A DNA stretch of 64,000 bases, taken from contig OX422207.1 of NCBI GenBank assembly GCA_949130495.1, positions 706,772,456 through 706,836,455 on the forward strand. The letters are read 5' to 3'. Positions 32,367 through 46,049 of this stretch are shown here, piece by piece (within the stretch, counting starts at the first letter, position 1; every line of letters begins with the position of its first letter). This DNA comes from Sambucus nigra (taxonomy: Eukaryota > Streptophyta > Magnoliopsida > Dipsacales > Adoxaceae). Position numbers and translations under genes: made by a program. The notes below the pieces were generated by a model that had not been told where the DNA came from, searched no databases, and was given only the letters and a program-made list of their open reading frames with translations.

Positions 32367-33467
32367 TGATATGCCCAAAGTGCACCGGCCAGATCAAGGA
32401 GATAAACCTCAGCCTGGATGGTGATCGAGGAAACAATAGCTCAGTATTACCCACCAGTGGTGTCATCCTTCAATAGGTCAGCCAAAGACGACGCTGCATG
32501 CAACACCATGATTGGGCATCAACCGAGGTCTTTATGACTCACGGGGTCAGTTATCCATCCGGTCGTCCACATCCAACATCACTTCTTCCTCATACATCAA
32601 CCTCGGTTGGGCATCAGCCGAGGCCAGTAAGGACTCATGGGTTCAACCACCCTTCAATATCAGTGTCGGCCCCAGCCGATGTCGCAAGTGCCACGCGAGA
32701 ATCAACAAAGCCACTCAGGCTCAGTGAATAATTCCATCATCGGCTTTAGCCAACGTTACAAGTTTCAACTAGAATTAGCAATGTTGTAGACTCAGCATTA
32801 AGTTTCAAGCCAACATCGACCCTGGACGACGTTCCACATATCTAACCTCGGCTGACATCCCAGCCAAAGCCAATAAATAACTCCCAGTCAAGGAGGGGGT
32901 AGTACCTCACCAACCTCGTACTCAATCAGGCCGAGGTTTATACCAAGAAAAGATAGTTGAGCTTCTATGCGTATATGTATGGCTTGAAGCATGTGGACAA
33001 ATCTGTTATAACTGAATCATTCCCTCCAAGTGGGGGAATATTGAGGTCATCATTACTTAGTTGAGATCAGATAGGTGTCATCCTTACACTGGCTGGATCT
33101 TCATTCACATTCGCATGGCATGCTTGGGGGGTACATTACACCCCCCAAGCACTATATATTTAGGTCTTCCTCAACATTGAAAAGGATTGAGAATTACAAC
33201 CTTAGCTGAAACTCTGTCAAATTACACAGTAGAGAGAGAAAGCTTGAGAGATTGTATCCATGGCCGTTAGTGCCTTATTTTAGTGACCTTACTCAGTCAA
33301 TTACACAGTGGATGTAGGCCTAATTGGCCGAACCACTTATATATTGATGTTCATCCTCTTCTCCTCATCTCAATCTCTTATATTTATCATTTACTTGTGC
33401 TGCCATTGTTATCATTGGTTTGAGCCTATAAACACCTTAACTAGTGGTTCTATTTCTAGCATCATCA
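32367..33467 (+). mobile_element. 3' LTR of Tat copy 2
   Basis: 1101 bp, tgatatgccc...agcatcatca, with a TATA-like box at 33152-33159. It aligns with 7960-9366 minus the 301-bp duplication, but with many substitutions, so this pair is far older than the nested element. The 5 bases after it, aatag, do not match those before 7960 (gtgat), so the two LTRs no longer flank a simple insertion. Frames inside are not genes. Confidence 0.88.
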
Positions 33468-34052
33468 AATAGGTAGGCGAAAGACAACTTTAAACATTTA
33501 TTCATAAATGTAGACTTAATCGTCTCGTCTATAGAAGGCTCTCTCATCCTTAAGAGTTTTTCTCATGGAGATAGAATAATTTATGTTGTAGATATGTCTC
33601 CAGACCAAGAGGTCAACTTCAGACATGGCGCTCTCATATTCTTCATCAACAAATGTATCAAGTTAACTCTCCTCACCACTATCCTCTGGTGCCTCGGCCT
33701 GCGGATTGGTCAGGTCACCACTAGTAAATCTTTGTGCAAACTCGGTCCCAGTTGCAGTCGAGAGAGAAATTGTATTTATTGGAGGATGGATGGTGTACTA
33801 CGCTTAAGTATTTGAACAGAGCCAGATTGAGCTGCTGTCTCAGTCCCTTAGGAAGATGAGACATGAGAGGAAGCCTCATCCATCTCAGACCCCGAGGCTT
33901 AGGATGCAGAATATTTTATGGCTTCCTTGTATGAATCAACACTCTCGTCTTATTAAGAGGTATACAAAAGGTCGTCGGCTAATGAGCACGACTTAGATAT
34001 GGGATCAGAAGGCTCAATAAATTAGGGGTAGATGATAGCTAGGGGAGGTGGA
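33468..34052 (-). pseudogene. Antisense gene of Tat copy X, part 1
   Basis: Starting right after the LTR, the DNA aligns with copy 1 at about 7613-7757 (for example aataggtaggcgaaagacaa). On the minus strand it encodes the conserved YE-MFKVVFRLP region and then acidic Ser-rich sequence. Frames are broken. It continues at 46649 beyond the inserted solo LTR. Confidence 0.7.
34048..34052. repeat. Target-site duplication of the Tekay-like solo LTR (gtgga / gggga)
   Basis: gtgga at 34048-34052 versus gggga at 46649-46653, four of five bases equal, flanking the solo LTR. Confidence 0.6.
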
Positions 34053-36014
34053 TGTAACACCCCGCCTAATTAAATACATGGTGGCCAGTCCCATACCAAA
34101 TTGAAACAGAATATATAGTTGACTCATTATTATCATCACTGTCGAAAACATTTACAAATCACCCAATACCCATTTAAGATGGTGTTAAAAAACTTTCCAA
34201 ATTTTAATTCAACAAAATCCATTTTTAGTTTACGAATAACACTACGCATATTATTCTACAACACTAATAATCGAACAGATACCACAAAAGAATTTATATG
34301 CAATTGGAATAAACATTCCCACATAATAATCCAATACAACAATCCCAACAATAGATAAATGTATTAAAATGACACGAATACAAGAGTATTTGACTCAGAT
34401 AGAAGAGGTAACTGAATTCCTCTGGGCGACATGACCTAACTATACGAATACTGTGAATCAAATGAAGATAGGCATCTAAGCAATACTCCATAGCTCCATA
34501 GCTTGTCATAATCCTCTAAGGTTGGCTTCCCTACTGCTGGACACCTGATATAGAAGGTACAATAGAAAAGAGAATACGCAAGGAAACGGGTCAGAGCTCG
34601 ATGTGAAAATGATTTTGAAAACTGCAAGTATTTAACAAGTGAAATAAAGCATTTATTATGTACATGTTAGTATCCATACTCTCACTTTCTATTCTCACCT
34701 CTCATCTAGAGTGCACACTTAACATTTCCTACTAACCTCCTAGTTAATGGTTCCTCTTCACAAATTTCCATAATATGATTCCATCCCATATCATAACCCC
34801 GTATGTCCCATACCATACGACATATAATCGTTCATATACATTTTTCATTTATATAAATCGTTTCTCATTAACATGAATCGTTTCTCATTAATATGATTTA
34901 AGCTCTTCAATATTCATTAACTTATTTCAATTCTTTTCTCAATTCACCATTATCTACAATTATCATACAGTAGATGATTTAACCACTATATACACATACA
35001 TTTAATTCATTATATATATATACATATATAATATGGCACCCCGAGTCACAGCTGCGGTGCAATGCATTACTCTATTATCATGTCCCAATATCGTTGGTCA
35101 CCGAATAGGGGACTAAAGGTTCGGTAAGGATTCCTCGAACCATAAACAACAACACATAAATTGGAGGCGAACATAGTCCTTGTATCCATGGGTCACGCAC
35201 ATACCTACGTTGCCATAGTCAGCGGAGTTATCGACTCACCGATAAGTCTTTCATAGACCTATGTTCTTGAGCGACAAATCAAAGATCCCATGGTTTCATC
35301 AGGATATGACTGCCCTCACGCGCCAACCTCCCGTCGATAGCAAGTAAGCCAGGTATGTCATACACATAAATTATCAATCAATCAAATAGGCATTATCATA
35401 CCTATAATATAATATCAATAAGGTACTCACACTACCCTTCTATATATTCCATACGTAGCATTATATCTCTTTAAATCCTACATAATAAAATATTATGACT
35501 GTACTTCCTTAATTTAATTATCCCCGAGCCTCACTCATTACTCAAGGTTCAAATAGGTTTTTCCTCAACATTTTATTCACTAAGAAATCACTAATATCCT
35601 ACTGGTCCATATCATCTTATCTCCTAAATTACCACGGATTGAACTCCCCTTTAGTTAGGGTTATAACTGACAGTCTCTAATCTCTCATAAACACATCCTC
35701 TGTCACATAGGATTAAACCTTCTTGTAAACTTAAGGCTACCCAGGTGTCATATTCAATTTCCCCTACTGGACCTATCCTTAATCCTTATGAATACCAATT
35801 AGAATCCAACACATGAATCTAGAAACCGAAATCTTTTTCAATTTAATTAACATACTTCTAATCAATTAAATCCCAATCATATTAATTCGATTCTTATCTA
35901 GGGCTTACTGATCTTCCATAAGTCCCATTATATCCAATTAATAATCACCAAAGATATAGAAAAGGTTTGGGATAAGAACAAGCATTAAAAAGAAACAACT
36001 TCACAAATTCTGGG

Positions 36015-36055
36015 GAGGTCGATCGATCGAAGGCAGGGCTCGATCGATCGATCGC
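36015..36055. repeat. Palindrome cassette of the solo LTR (cgatcgatcg)
   Basis: Two runs, tcgatcgatcga and tcgatcgatcgatcg, flank aggcagggc. It lies about 1140 bp from the LTR 5' end once the CACTA element is removed, near the position (about 1100 bp) of a different palindrome cluster in the LTR at 56390. Confidence 0.8.
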
Positions 36056-36623
36056 CCAGTTACCAACCCAGTTTTATGCATTTATTCTATTACGGGTTTC
36101 ATCACTTTTGATCATTCAAACCTTCATATTAACAACCCAAATTCCTTATAAACCTTACTACATGATATAGCAACATGTGAATGATTTCTAATGATCTAAA
36201 CATCCTAGAATCATCAAGAGTTTGAATTAAAAGCATATATTCATCCTATGTTTTTCCAGAAAATTATAAACATGATATCTTTAAGAACACACCATTGATT
36301 CTCAGCTTTTCTTCAACAGATTTATGATTATTTTGTGGATTACTATCTACCTACAAAATGAGTTTGATTCCTACATATCTCTATTTTTCATAAATCCATC
36401 AACAACTCTATCTTTATCTTCCAATCATGAAAAATCTCATCTTTTTATAACTATCCTAACATGGACAATATACAAACTTAGATTCCAATTATCAAACACT
36501 TGCCTCTAATGAAGATATTATCCTTTGGAGTTGAATAACACATGTGGCTATCCCTTTCTCCGACCAACTTTCGGTAGTGGTTGGTGGTGATAACCTTTGG
36601 CCTTTAGTTCTCCTCCTTTCCAA

Positions 36624-36651
36624 CACTACAAAAAAAAGTAGTTTTTGAGAC
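36624..36651 (+). repeat. Left terminal inverted repeat of the CACTA element
   Basis: 28 bp; differs from the right repeat by one A in the A-run. Confidence 0.85.
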
Positions 36652-38973
36652 TAGGGCTTTTGAGACGGCTTAAATTTAGTCCCTAAAACATACATTTTGA
36701 AACAGGTAAAAGCATTCGTCTCAAAAACTAATATTATTTGAGACCCCCTGTGTTGCCCGTGTTATAAAGTGAAGCTAATGAGACCACATATTAACAACCG
36801 TCTCAAATAGTATCTTATGAGACGGCTCAAAAAATTTTGGTTCCCACCTTGGATATTTTAACTCCCGCCTTGTGCATAGAACTGAAACCTTCAACATAGA
36901 TAAGAAAAAAGAAAAGAAAAAGTAAAACAAAACCTAAGATCTCGTTTCTCTATCCGGGCAAAAAGTCACCCACCCCGCTCTCCCTTACCACCTTCGCTCG
37001 CCCTGGACTCCTGACTTGCCAGCGTTGCTCGCTTAGATCTCTCCCCTCCCCTCACCCCTGGTTAGTCATGTTCTCTTTTCACTTGGTTGTAGTGAGATTA
37101 TGGTGGTGTAGGTTGCTAGCTTGTTAGGGTTTCAAAAATTGGGGTTAAGTGTAATTGAAAATTATCAAAGTGAGATTTTATGGTCGAAGATATCAAATTA
37201 GTTTTGTTATATATTGATTGTTAATTTCCATGTTTTGTTGCTATTAAAATGAAAGTAAAGGTAATGGAAAAGTAATTTGATGTCTTTGTTGATGTAATTG
37301 GTTGGCTATTGGGATATTTGGAGTTTTTTTTATAGTAAAAATTACTTATAATAATAGAATAGTATTTTTTTTGCATTATATCATAATTATGATTTTTCAA
37401 TGTCAATCATATGTTTTTTTTTATTGATCGATATTTGACAAGGGGATTACAGATTTCGTTACAGATTTTCATTGATGTTTAAATATTTGATCTAATCCCG
37501 GGAATTGAAGTTATAATATCGTCGAATTTATACGGATAAAAGGTAATTTTAATTCTTGGTTATCACTTAATATCATTAGTTTTTTTTACTGGATTGATTT
37601 GTAGTGGTGATATGAGGTTGAGGGTGAGCCAATTGAAAACCCGGATTGTCAATTGGTTGTTGTAGTGTAGTTTTAAGATTAATATATGATAATATTTGTA
37701 TACTTGTTTGTGTTAATTTTAGTTAGACTTATTGATATGCTTGTTTGTATTAATTAATTCATGTAATTTGCAAGTAGTTTATGCCATTAATTTGATTTAC
37801 TATTCGATTATGATTTTATTTTGTGATATGTGTGATGGACCCAATTAATTCAAATATGCACCACCATTGAAAAAATCATCAATGTTATCCAACACAATAT
37901 CAAATGCTAAATCTTAACATTCAAATCATTAAGTTTTGGGACACAAACTCCAACATATGAGGTGGTGCCCGAAAGCAATAAATAAAAAGACAAGCGTTAG
38001 TTAAAATTCTAGTTTAAACAAAAAATTAGTAAACACAAAAAAGTAGTTTGATGATCTTTAAAAAATCTAAAAAGATAAACTTGATATATCACGATCTGAG
38101 TGGCACGAACACCCTAAGATGCACAAAAGTAATCTAATGGAAGTGATTGTGTCCTTAATGGACTCTCGATTCGTAATTGACTACTATACGATTATTTTAG
38201 AATTAAAAATAGAATTTGGGAGTCAAAAACTCAAAATAGTAATCGAGTTGCCTAAAAAGAGGCACGGACACCCTAACAAGTACCAAAGTATGGCACCTTA
38301 TCATTTTTGGATTAATCTCAGATCTCAAGTCATTTTGCATTCGTGGATGGTTACGTCAGATGGGTAAGTTTTTCATGAAATAGAATCTGGATCTGGATTT
38401 GATTTGATTTAATGATGGTTATGATTTTTAGGGATTTGATATAATTTAATGTTGTTTTGATCCATTGATTGCGTGGATCACTTATTGGTTTTTAATGTTC
38501 TTTGATTTATTTTTAATGGTGAATCATAGACCAATCAGAAGGTCAAACAAGCATAAATATTGTCTTCATGACGAAGAAGCTTAAACTTTCACAATGAGAG
38601 GAAAAAATAAACAAATAAGTATGTTTAATGAAGTTCTTTCTTTTGTGAAGGAAGTCTAATGTTTGTAATGGATAGTTTATTGGGAGATTAAAAAATACTA
38701 GAATTTCTAAGGGTGAAGTTATTACTGATAATTATGTGGCGACTCATGCATGTTTTTAATTCAAGACAAATAGTGAATATTGATTATCAATCTGAACAAG
38801 TTTTATTCACTGTATATGAAACTTAAATATTTTTATGGTCAACTTTCACATGGTATTTAACTGAACTTACTTAGTTTTCCCCAAAACTTTTATTAGTTCT
38901 ACATTTTATGGGGAGTGCTATTTGAATGACCATATTCGATTAAAAAAATAGTAACTTTTTCAATCACACTTCC

Positions 38974-39000
38974 CGCGCATCCCACGGGTTACCACTAGTA
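38974..39000 (+). mobile_element. Candidate Helitron 3' end
   Basis: cccgcgcatcccacggg can form a short hairpin (a 4-bp stem now, longer if two bases are restored to the inverted form), then ttacca and CTAG followed by T. Plant Helitrons end in a hairpin and CTRR inserted between A and T. No 5' terminus was located, so the element extent is unknown. Confidence 0.4.
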
Positions 39001-39477
39001 TCTAATATAAGTTCGTATTCAAAGTTCTTTAGTGCGAGTGGGAAAATTTGATTTGCTAACATTTGGTTGACTAACCAAAATCGGAAGTTTGCTGTCCTTT
39101 TAAGTGTATTCACGGGGAAAATGTGTTGATACTCTAAAAATAAGATATTTAGGGGTAATGTAGAAAAGAGTTCCCTGCACTATTTCCTTTACAAATAATT
39201 CAACGTTTTCCTTAGAATCAATGAGTGTGTCCATGAGCATAGCATAAAATGTGATGAAATGCGATACATAAGGGGATCACTGCTTGTAAGCAATCATGTT
39301 CCTCAAGAATATTTCGGTGAAGTCATTAACACACAATGGTGGTAATTCTAAATAATGTGTACCACGCATCTGACACAACCAGTTAAATAAACAAAAATAA
39401 ACTTTGATATATAATGTATAAGGTTGAGCAACCCTAACAACAAACAACGACTACATGATATTAGAGTTGTCCCCTCC

Positions 39478-39590
39478 TCCACAGGTAATGTTGGAGTCAC
39501 CTCCTCTGCCCTAACCATAGGTAATGTTGGAGTCATCTCCTCTGCCACGGCCATAGGTAAAGTTAGAGTCATCTCCTCTCTCACATTCGC
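39478..39590. repeat. 36-bp tandem repeat, three copies
   Basis: ataggtaatgttggagtcat with ctcctctgcc recurs three times. Read on the minus strand it keeps an open frame with a 12-residue repeat (AEEMTPTLPMVR type). No known domain is recognised; it may be chance within a 101-codon frame. Confidence 0.6.
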
Positions 39591-40696
39591 ATGAAATGTA
39601 TTATCAGGGTCTCGCAACCTTGAAGATACAATTTGGTAAGGATATACCATCAAATAAGTTGTGTTTATGATAAATATTCATCAAACAAGAAGTTTGAAAT
39701 TTCACAAGAAGAAAGTCTGGGCCCTCGCTCGCTTTGAATTTGATGTCTGCCCTGTCAAGATTAGTTGTAGAGTAATACATGCCACGATAAATTGCCCGGA
39801 CAAAAAGGAACTTGGTTCTCTATTAGTAGCAAGTCGTGTTTCATTATAAGGAGATCCAAATCCTTAATGAATATCGGGTGCGCAACATTATGCTCACGCG
39901 TCACTGACCTTCATAGAAATTCAAGTATGAAACAACCATTAACCAACATTATTTTTTCAAAATCCACATTTTCATATTTGAATACTTATTGCATGAGCAT
40001 CGGGTGCCAAATATGACATGGCATCCACACACACATAGTATATCATCTACATTATATTGGATCGCTTTAGCGATTCTGTCCAAGAGGCCATTTTGTTGTC
40101 ATGTATACATGGGAGGGGATCATCATCTATGTGCAAAGGCCCAATGGACACCACACCATGGGCATATGCACTGGCATTTATCTTACGAAGACCTCAAAAC
40201 CCTATAAATGGAGCGTCTAATCTGTTGTGTAGAAGGCCCTTTGTCGTACTTGTTATTCAAAGGCCCAATTCCATCATATCTTTGGTGGAATTTAAGCCTG
40301 ATCACTTCTCAATGCCATCAGATTCTAGTTTTTTGGTCTCTGATATCTTTAGCTCCTTGTTGACTTTTCTCTTTTCTCTTATGTTTAGGAGGTTTGATAA
40401 CGTATATTCTTCCTGTAATATTCCCCTACAAACGCACACCTGAGCTGGTAGAGGATATTTTTTCTAACTCCACATTCACATCTATTTTTCCTTGATACTT
40501 TTACTTTTTAAATTCTCAACATTGCATAATGGGATATGAAGAACATGTTCTAGGCTTTAGTCCCACCCCTCTCGACGTTTCAACCACTTGCTTCCGATTA
40601 AGTCTCTTTGTTAGAGGGACTTTACATAATCAGCGGTGCCTTTTAAGTACTTGGCTACTCTCTTATCTGTGTAAATATCAATTCCGGTACTCCAAA

Positions 40697-42106
40697 ATGG
40701 TTCAACAGTTGGGGAAGTCATCTGGAGTGCAAGAGCCTGTAATTGAGAGACACTCGGAGAAATATTATGTGTTAGCTGCCATTCTTCCATTTCTTTTCCT
40801 AGCTTTTGGCGGATTATTATATGGCTATGATATTGGTGCCACATCTTGTGCAACCATTTTCATAGAGTCAGCCACATCAAGTGGGATTATAGGCTATGAC
40901 TCGTCTTTCGTGGAAGTTGGTCTCATAATAACTGGATCATTATATGGGGATTTTATTGGCTCTATCCTTGATTTTAATGTTGCCGACTTCCTAAGAAGAA
41001 GAATGGAGTTGATTGTGTTGGCTATAGCGTATCTTGTTAGAGCAGTGGTAACAGCACTGGCACCTGTCTTGCTGTTATGGTGATTGGTCATTTTGTATAG
41101 GAATTGGCCTAGCAATGCATACCGCTCCAATGTACACTGTCAAGACAGCTCCAAGTTGATTACGAGGTTAACTAATTTCATTCAAAGAGTTCTTTATAGT
41201 TTTCAGAATGGTTGTAGGTTAAACAATTGGTAGCATTTTGGTTGGTGCGATTGCTGGTTGGCGTTATATGTATGGAGCTAGTGTCCCTATAGCACTGATT
41301 ATGGTAATCGTGATGTGGTGGTTACTCGCTTTACCTAGATGGATTCTTCTACGTTCTGTTCAAGGAAAAGGAAATATTCAGGTGTAAGGGAGATTGCCAT
41401 ATCTTGCTTGTGCCGAGGCGAAGCTATGAGTGAGTCAGCTCCTGAAAAAGTAGATGAAATTTTGGCCGCGCTCTCTTATATTCCTCGAGAAAATGAAACT
41501 ACAGTAGGGGATATGTTCCAGGGGAAATGCTTGAAAGCCCTTATTATTGGGGCAGGATTAGTCTAGTTTCAGCAAATTACAGGGCAACCAAGTGTATTGT
41601 ATTATGCTGCAATAATTTTTTAGACTGCAAGATTCTCTGTAGCATCCGATGCTACAAGGGTCTCCATTCTTCTTGGGGTGTTAAAGTTGATTATGACTGG
41701 AGTTGCCATTCTGATTGTTGATAGACTTGGGAGAAGACCTTTACTAGTTCGAGGTGTCTCTAGTATGGTAATCTCGTTATTCCTTCTGGGGTCATATTAC
41801 ACTTTCCTAGATAATGTATCGGTTATGGCTGTAGTTGTGTTGCTGTTGTATGTCGTATGTTATCAGTTATCATTTGGTCCCATTAGTTGGCTGATGATTT
41901 CAGAGATTTACCCATTATGCGTAAGAGGGCGAGGATTGAGTATAGCAGTTCTTGTAAAGTTCGGTGCAAATGCCTTGGTGACATTTACATTTTCTCCTCT
42001 TGAGGCACTACTTGGAGCTGGAATATTGTTTTTCATATTTGGAGTGGGTGTTTTATCTCTCATTTTCATATTCTTCATTTTACCAGAAAAAAGAGCCTCA
42101 CTTTAG
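40697..42106 (+). pseudogene. Processed (intronless) copy of a vacuolar glucose/D-xylose-proton symporter-like gene
   Basis: Resembles plant sugar transporters of the major facilitator superfamily (VGT/D-xylose-proton symporter-like group), which move monosaccharides across the tonoplast or other membranes. The protein starts MVQQLGKSSG; YYVLAAILPFLF and GGLLYGYDIGATSC form the first membrane segment. Later blocks include IAGWRYMYGAS, LPRWILLRSVQGKG, DRLGRRPLL, LSFGPISWLMISEIYP and RGRGLSIAVLVKFGANALVTF near the C terminus. The homology runs colinearly for about 470 codons without introns, whereas plant homologues are multi-exon, so it looks cDNA-derived. Broken by a stop near 41081, a stop before LISFKEF, a frameshift near 41385 and a stop near 41563. 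An A-rich stretch at 42320-42360 may be an old poly(A) tail. Confidence 0.85.
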
Positions 42107-43359
42107 AGTAAATTGAAGCCAAACGACTTTAGCATGTGTGAAGTGTTCATTCCAATTCTCCCATCCTAAGGTACTAGAACAGTTACATCTTACTGAATTG
42201 TGAGAGTAAGACTGAATTGTATTACATCTCTGAAGTTATGGTTCAGTAGTTAAGGTATAGTGCATCTCATCCATATATAAATGCAGAATTGAAACGCAGA
42301 GGTTTTGAGGTATTCATTAGAGAAAAAAGATAAATCAGAAAATAAAATAAAAAGAGAACAGGTAATTTCAAAGGAAGTATTCTCGTCCTGGAGAATAGGA
42401 AAGGTGTCCTGGAGAATAAGAAAAGGTGGGAAAATGGCCTGTAATTGAGGGATAAAAAGAAGATTATAATGTCGATGCTCATCTCACTTGTCTGTTAATT
42501 AGTCTACTGCCCTCCGAAGATTAAAGAAGATTATACGATGTTCAAAGTGCTCGGGTATTTATAATGTCGATGCTCATCTCACTAGGATCTGTTGCTTGCA
42601 ACTCGACTTGGATTCCATCCAATTCCCGCTTATAACTATCCTTAGATCTTCCGTACACCATCTTCATTCTTACTTTTGATGTGTCCGGTGACCTGACAAT
42701 AAGAAAAAAAAGAAAAATGAGTCAATCCCATATGAATTGACTAATAATAGCCACTAAAATTTGGCGAAAATTTTATAAATGAGAAGGACAGCCTATTCCT
42801 CCTTTGTTTGAAATCCAAGCAGATGAGGTCAACCAAGAGGACATCTGGAGGGAGTTGGAGCAGTAGGAGCAGCCGGTGCCAGCGGGTAGAGCTAAGCTAA
42901 CAAGGCTTCACATATGCAAAGGCTCACCTCATTGGAAAATCAGGTAGCTAGCCTTATTATCGACTTACGAAAATCCGAACATATGAGGCCAGAAAGTTAT
43001 GTACTTTCTCTCTTACGTCACAAGAATTTTAAATAATATATAATCACCATTTTCTAGTTTTATATATACATTACTACCTTAAGAGCTACATTTTTTTAAC
43101 AGCTTGTTTTCATACGGTGTCATGACTCATGTCTCATTGCAAGAATATAGAGGAAATAAATTGAGTCAGATATATATTTCTACTATAATCAGACTTAGGG
43201 TGCAGTTGAGTGCATCCATGGAAAATAATTGATTTCTATGCAATTATTTTATTTGAAGATAACTACATGGAAATGCCTCTTTCATAATTTTCCACCTTTT
43301 ATAATGTTTGTAAAATATGTGTTTATTATGCTAAAACAAAAAGATTATACGATGTCAGT

Positions 43360-43465
43360 TTTCTCAAGATGTCGAGCACTTTGTCGAGCACAGTCAAGAA
43401 AACTGAGATTATAAGATGTCGAGCACTTTGTCAACAACAGTCAAGAAAACTGACATTTTTAAGGT
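43360..43465. repeat. Two-copy direct repeat, about 55 bp
   Basis: agatgtcgagcactttgtc followed by acagtcaagaaaactga occurs twice. A further duplicated phrase, ataatgtcgatgctcatctc, lies at 42467 and 42559. No gene seen around them. Confidence 0.7.
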
Positions 43466-46049
43466 TTACTCAAGTTCATTCATAACTCATGGAGGGCAGC
43501 AGACTAATTAGCATTTTCATCCTTAATTTTGAGAATTTTCTTTCTGAGTTTTGTATATGATATGATAACAGTTCTGAAATTTCTTAGAAATTAGAGTATA
43601 TTAAGTACTTTACTAAAAGACCTCAAAGTTAGCACAATTTTCCTAATGCCAATGCATATTTTGACCCTAGGAATATCAAGTTATATTGTATGGACTTTGG
43701 AGTTCAAAGTTGTTTTGGTTTTCCATTGCTCACCATGTACTAATACTTAACAGGAAAACATGTTAAGAGTTTAAATCTCAGATTGTCATTTCCTTTTCTC
43801 AAGAGTTCATAAAAATTTACCAATCTGGGATCCTAGAAATCACAAACTACGAACCAAACCAGAACTAAAGTTAAAGGTCCATATGGTTTAGTAGTAGCTA
43901 TTACTTGAATGCACTGAATGAATCATTTGTCATAGTTACAGATAAATCCCTTCCTATTTTAAATATTGCATTTGCCATATATTACACCCATCTCCTCTCT
44001 CGTTTCCAAATTTGCACATTCACAACCCTTCTATTCTCAATTCATATAGATTGGCTAGAGAAGGCAAGACAGACGGTTCTCATTGTGTTTGGTCACCAAT
44101 ATCCAAATTTATATGACATTCAAACGGTATGTATGCAATATTGTTATCATCTTGCCATTTTGGAGACATTGTGTTCCATACTTTTGTTCGTAGCTTAGCT
44201 TTAGACTATCACAACTTTTACTCAAATTTAACTGAAATTTGTATGAGAAAAACTATATTCTAAAACTGAAAACTACTCTTATCCTTATTAGCTACAATGT
44301 GTAGTCAAGGAATTACCTTAAATTTACTTCAAAATTAAAGTTTATCGAAAATCTTTTGTCAAATATCTAGGTGTAAATCCTAAATTTTTGAAATACCACA
44401 AAGTTTGCTTTTGTTTTGATAAATTTGTCAGTAATCTCTCTTAAACGAAATAGAGCGGTATACATACCAACTAAAACTATCGTTGCTCATCAAAGTTATA
44501 TGTTTAATTGGTTATATTCATTAATTTTGATGTATTTTTATTTGATAGGCAATGCTTGAAAGACGCTGATGAGCGGGATGTTCGACATCTGCAAGACATT
44601 GAAGATCGAGATGCTCGACATCGATAAGAGCTCGAAGAATTAAAAATTAGCAACCAACAAGTTCTACTACAGACGAAGAATGACATGAGGAGCGAAATGC
44701 AAAGTTTTTTTCTTATTATTGTCCCACACCGTGCTTCCAGAATCTCAATGACTCGTACTGAATAGGTATAATACATCTTTATTATTATGAGATTGATGTA
44801 GCTCATACTATTTAAAATGGGAATTTTTCCATTTTAAAGTTACACGTTACTATGTTGTGTCAATTGATTGCTGAGTTGTTTGGGTGAACCACATTGGTAT
44901 TCATAAATAAACAAAGGAGACTCTATCAATTTTTTTTGAAATAGCCGTTGTTGATTGTTGTAGGTTTGTCGTAGTTGATTAGTAGTTGGTGGAAAATTCT
45001 CTCTTTTAAAATTAAATTTTCAATGGCGGGGGTGAGAATTTGTTATGGTGGTGGGGAGAATTTTCTATTGGTTGTTGTATAATATTCTTAGAATCAATTT
45101 TAAACTTTAAAACATGTTCGCTACTTGTGGTTTTCATGAATAAACAAAGGAGATTCTGCCGATTTAAAAAAAATAATAGTAGTTAGATATTTATTAAAAA
45201 GATATCGTAGTTTAAAATTTATGTTGTTTGTGATGAGAATATACTTTATTGATTCATTGCACCTTCTATTGTTGATGAGTGAGATATTAATTTTGACGTA
45301 ATTGACATTTTTTTTGTAGGTGGCAACTTTTGTAGAACATGCAATGCTTATCAGTGATTTTGGAGGTCGTACACTTTAAGATTGCAGGTTTACTTTGATA
45401 AACGCATTCCGTGTTTTGGAGTATAAGAATTTAATGTATTTTTGTTGTCGTCAAGCAAGTCGAATATTTGAACTTAGTGTTATAATTTTTGTTTTGATGA
45501 ATATTTAGAGATGCTTGTAAGAACTATAACTATTGTTGAATGAAAGTGATTCAGTGTGTTGGTTGAAAATCATCTTATGTATTATATTTTTTGATCATTT
45601 TGGTGACGCGTTAATAATTGTCTCAAATGTAATTCAATTATATATTAAACTTTAGTGATAGATTTTATTCTCCCTAATATATTGGCGCAAAATATTAAGA
45701 TCTCTTCACCTCTTTTGGGATGGTTAAAATTGTCCCAAAAATATATTAAAGACGGATTTCTTCGCGTCTAAAAAAGGTCTTGTAAAATAGTAACCTTTTG
45801 AGACGGATTAATGCCCATCTCAAAAGCACTCTTTTGGGACAGTTATCTTGCCGTCTCAAAAGGGTCATATAAAATTATAAGCTTTTGAGACGGATCCGTT
45901 CCCGTCTCAAAAAATTCTTTTGAGACGGCTATGGCGTCACAAAAAGTATTTATAACCCCCTGTCAAAAAGGCCCCCCCTAGCCGTCTCAAATACCATCCC
46001 AAAAAGTATTCGAGACGAATATACGATCTTTTGGGACTGTTAAGCCATC

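Noticed and set aside
38119..38367. 82-codon frame
   Set aside because: No family recognised, no start context or conserved block; likely chance in AT-rich DNA.
44555..44720. Glu/Arg/Asp-rich coded stretch (DERDVRHLQDIEDRDARHR type) resembling the C-terminal coil of plant transposase families
   Set aside because: Short, with stops, and no neighbouring transposase domain; similarity could be compositional.
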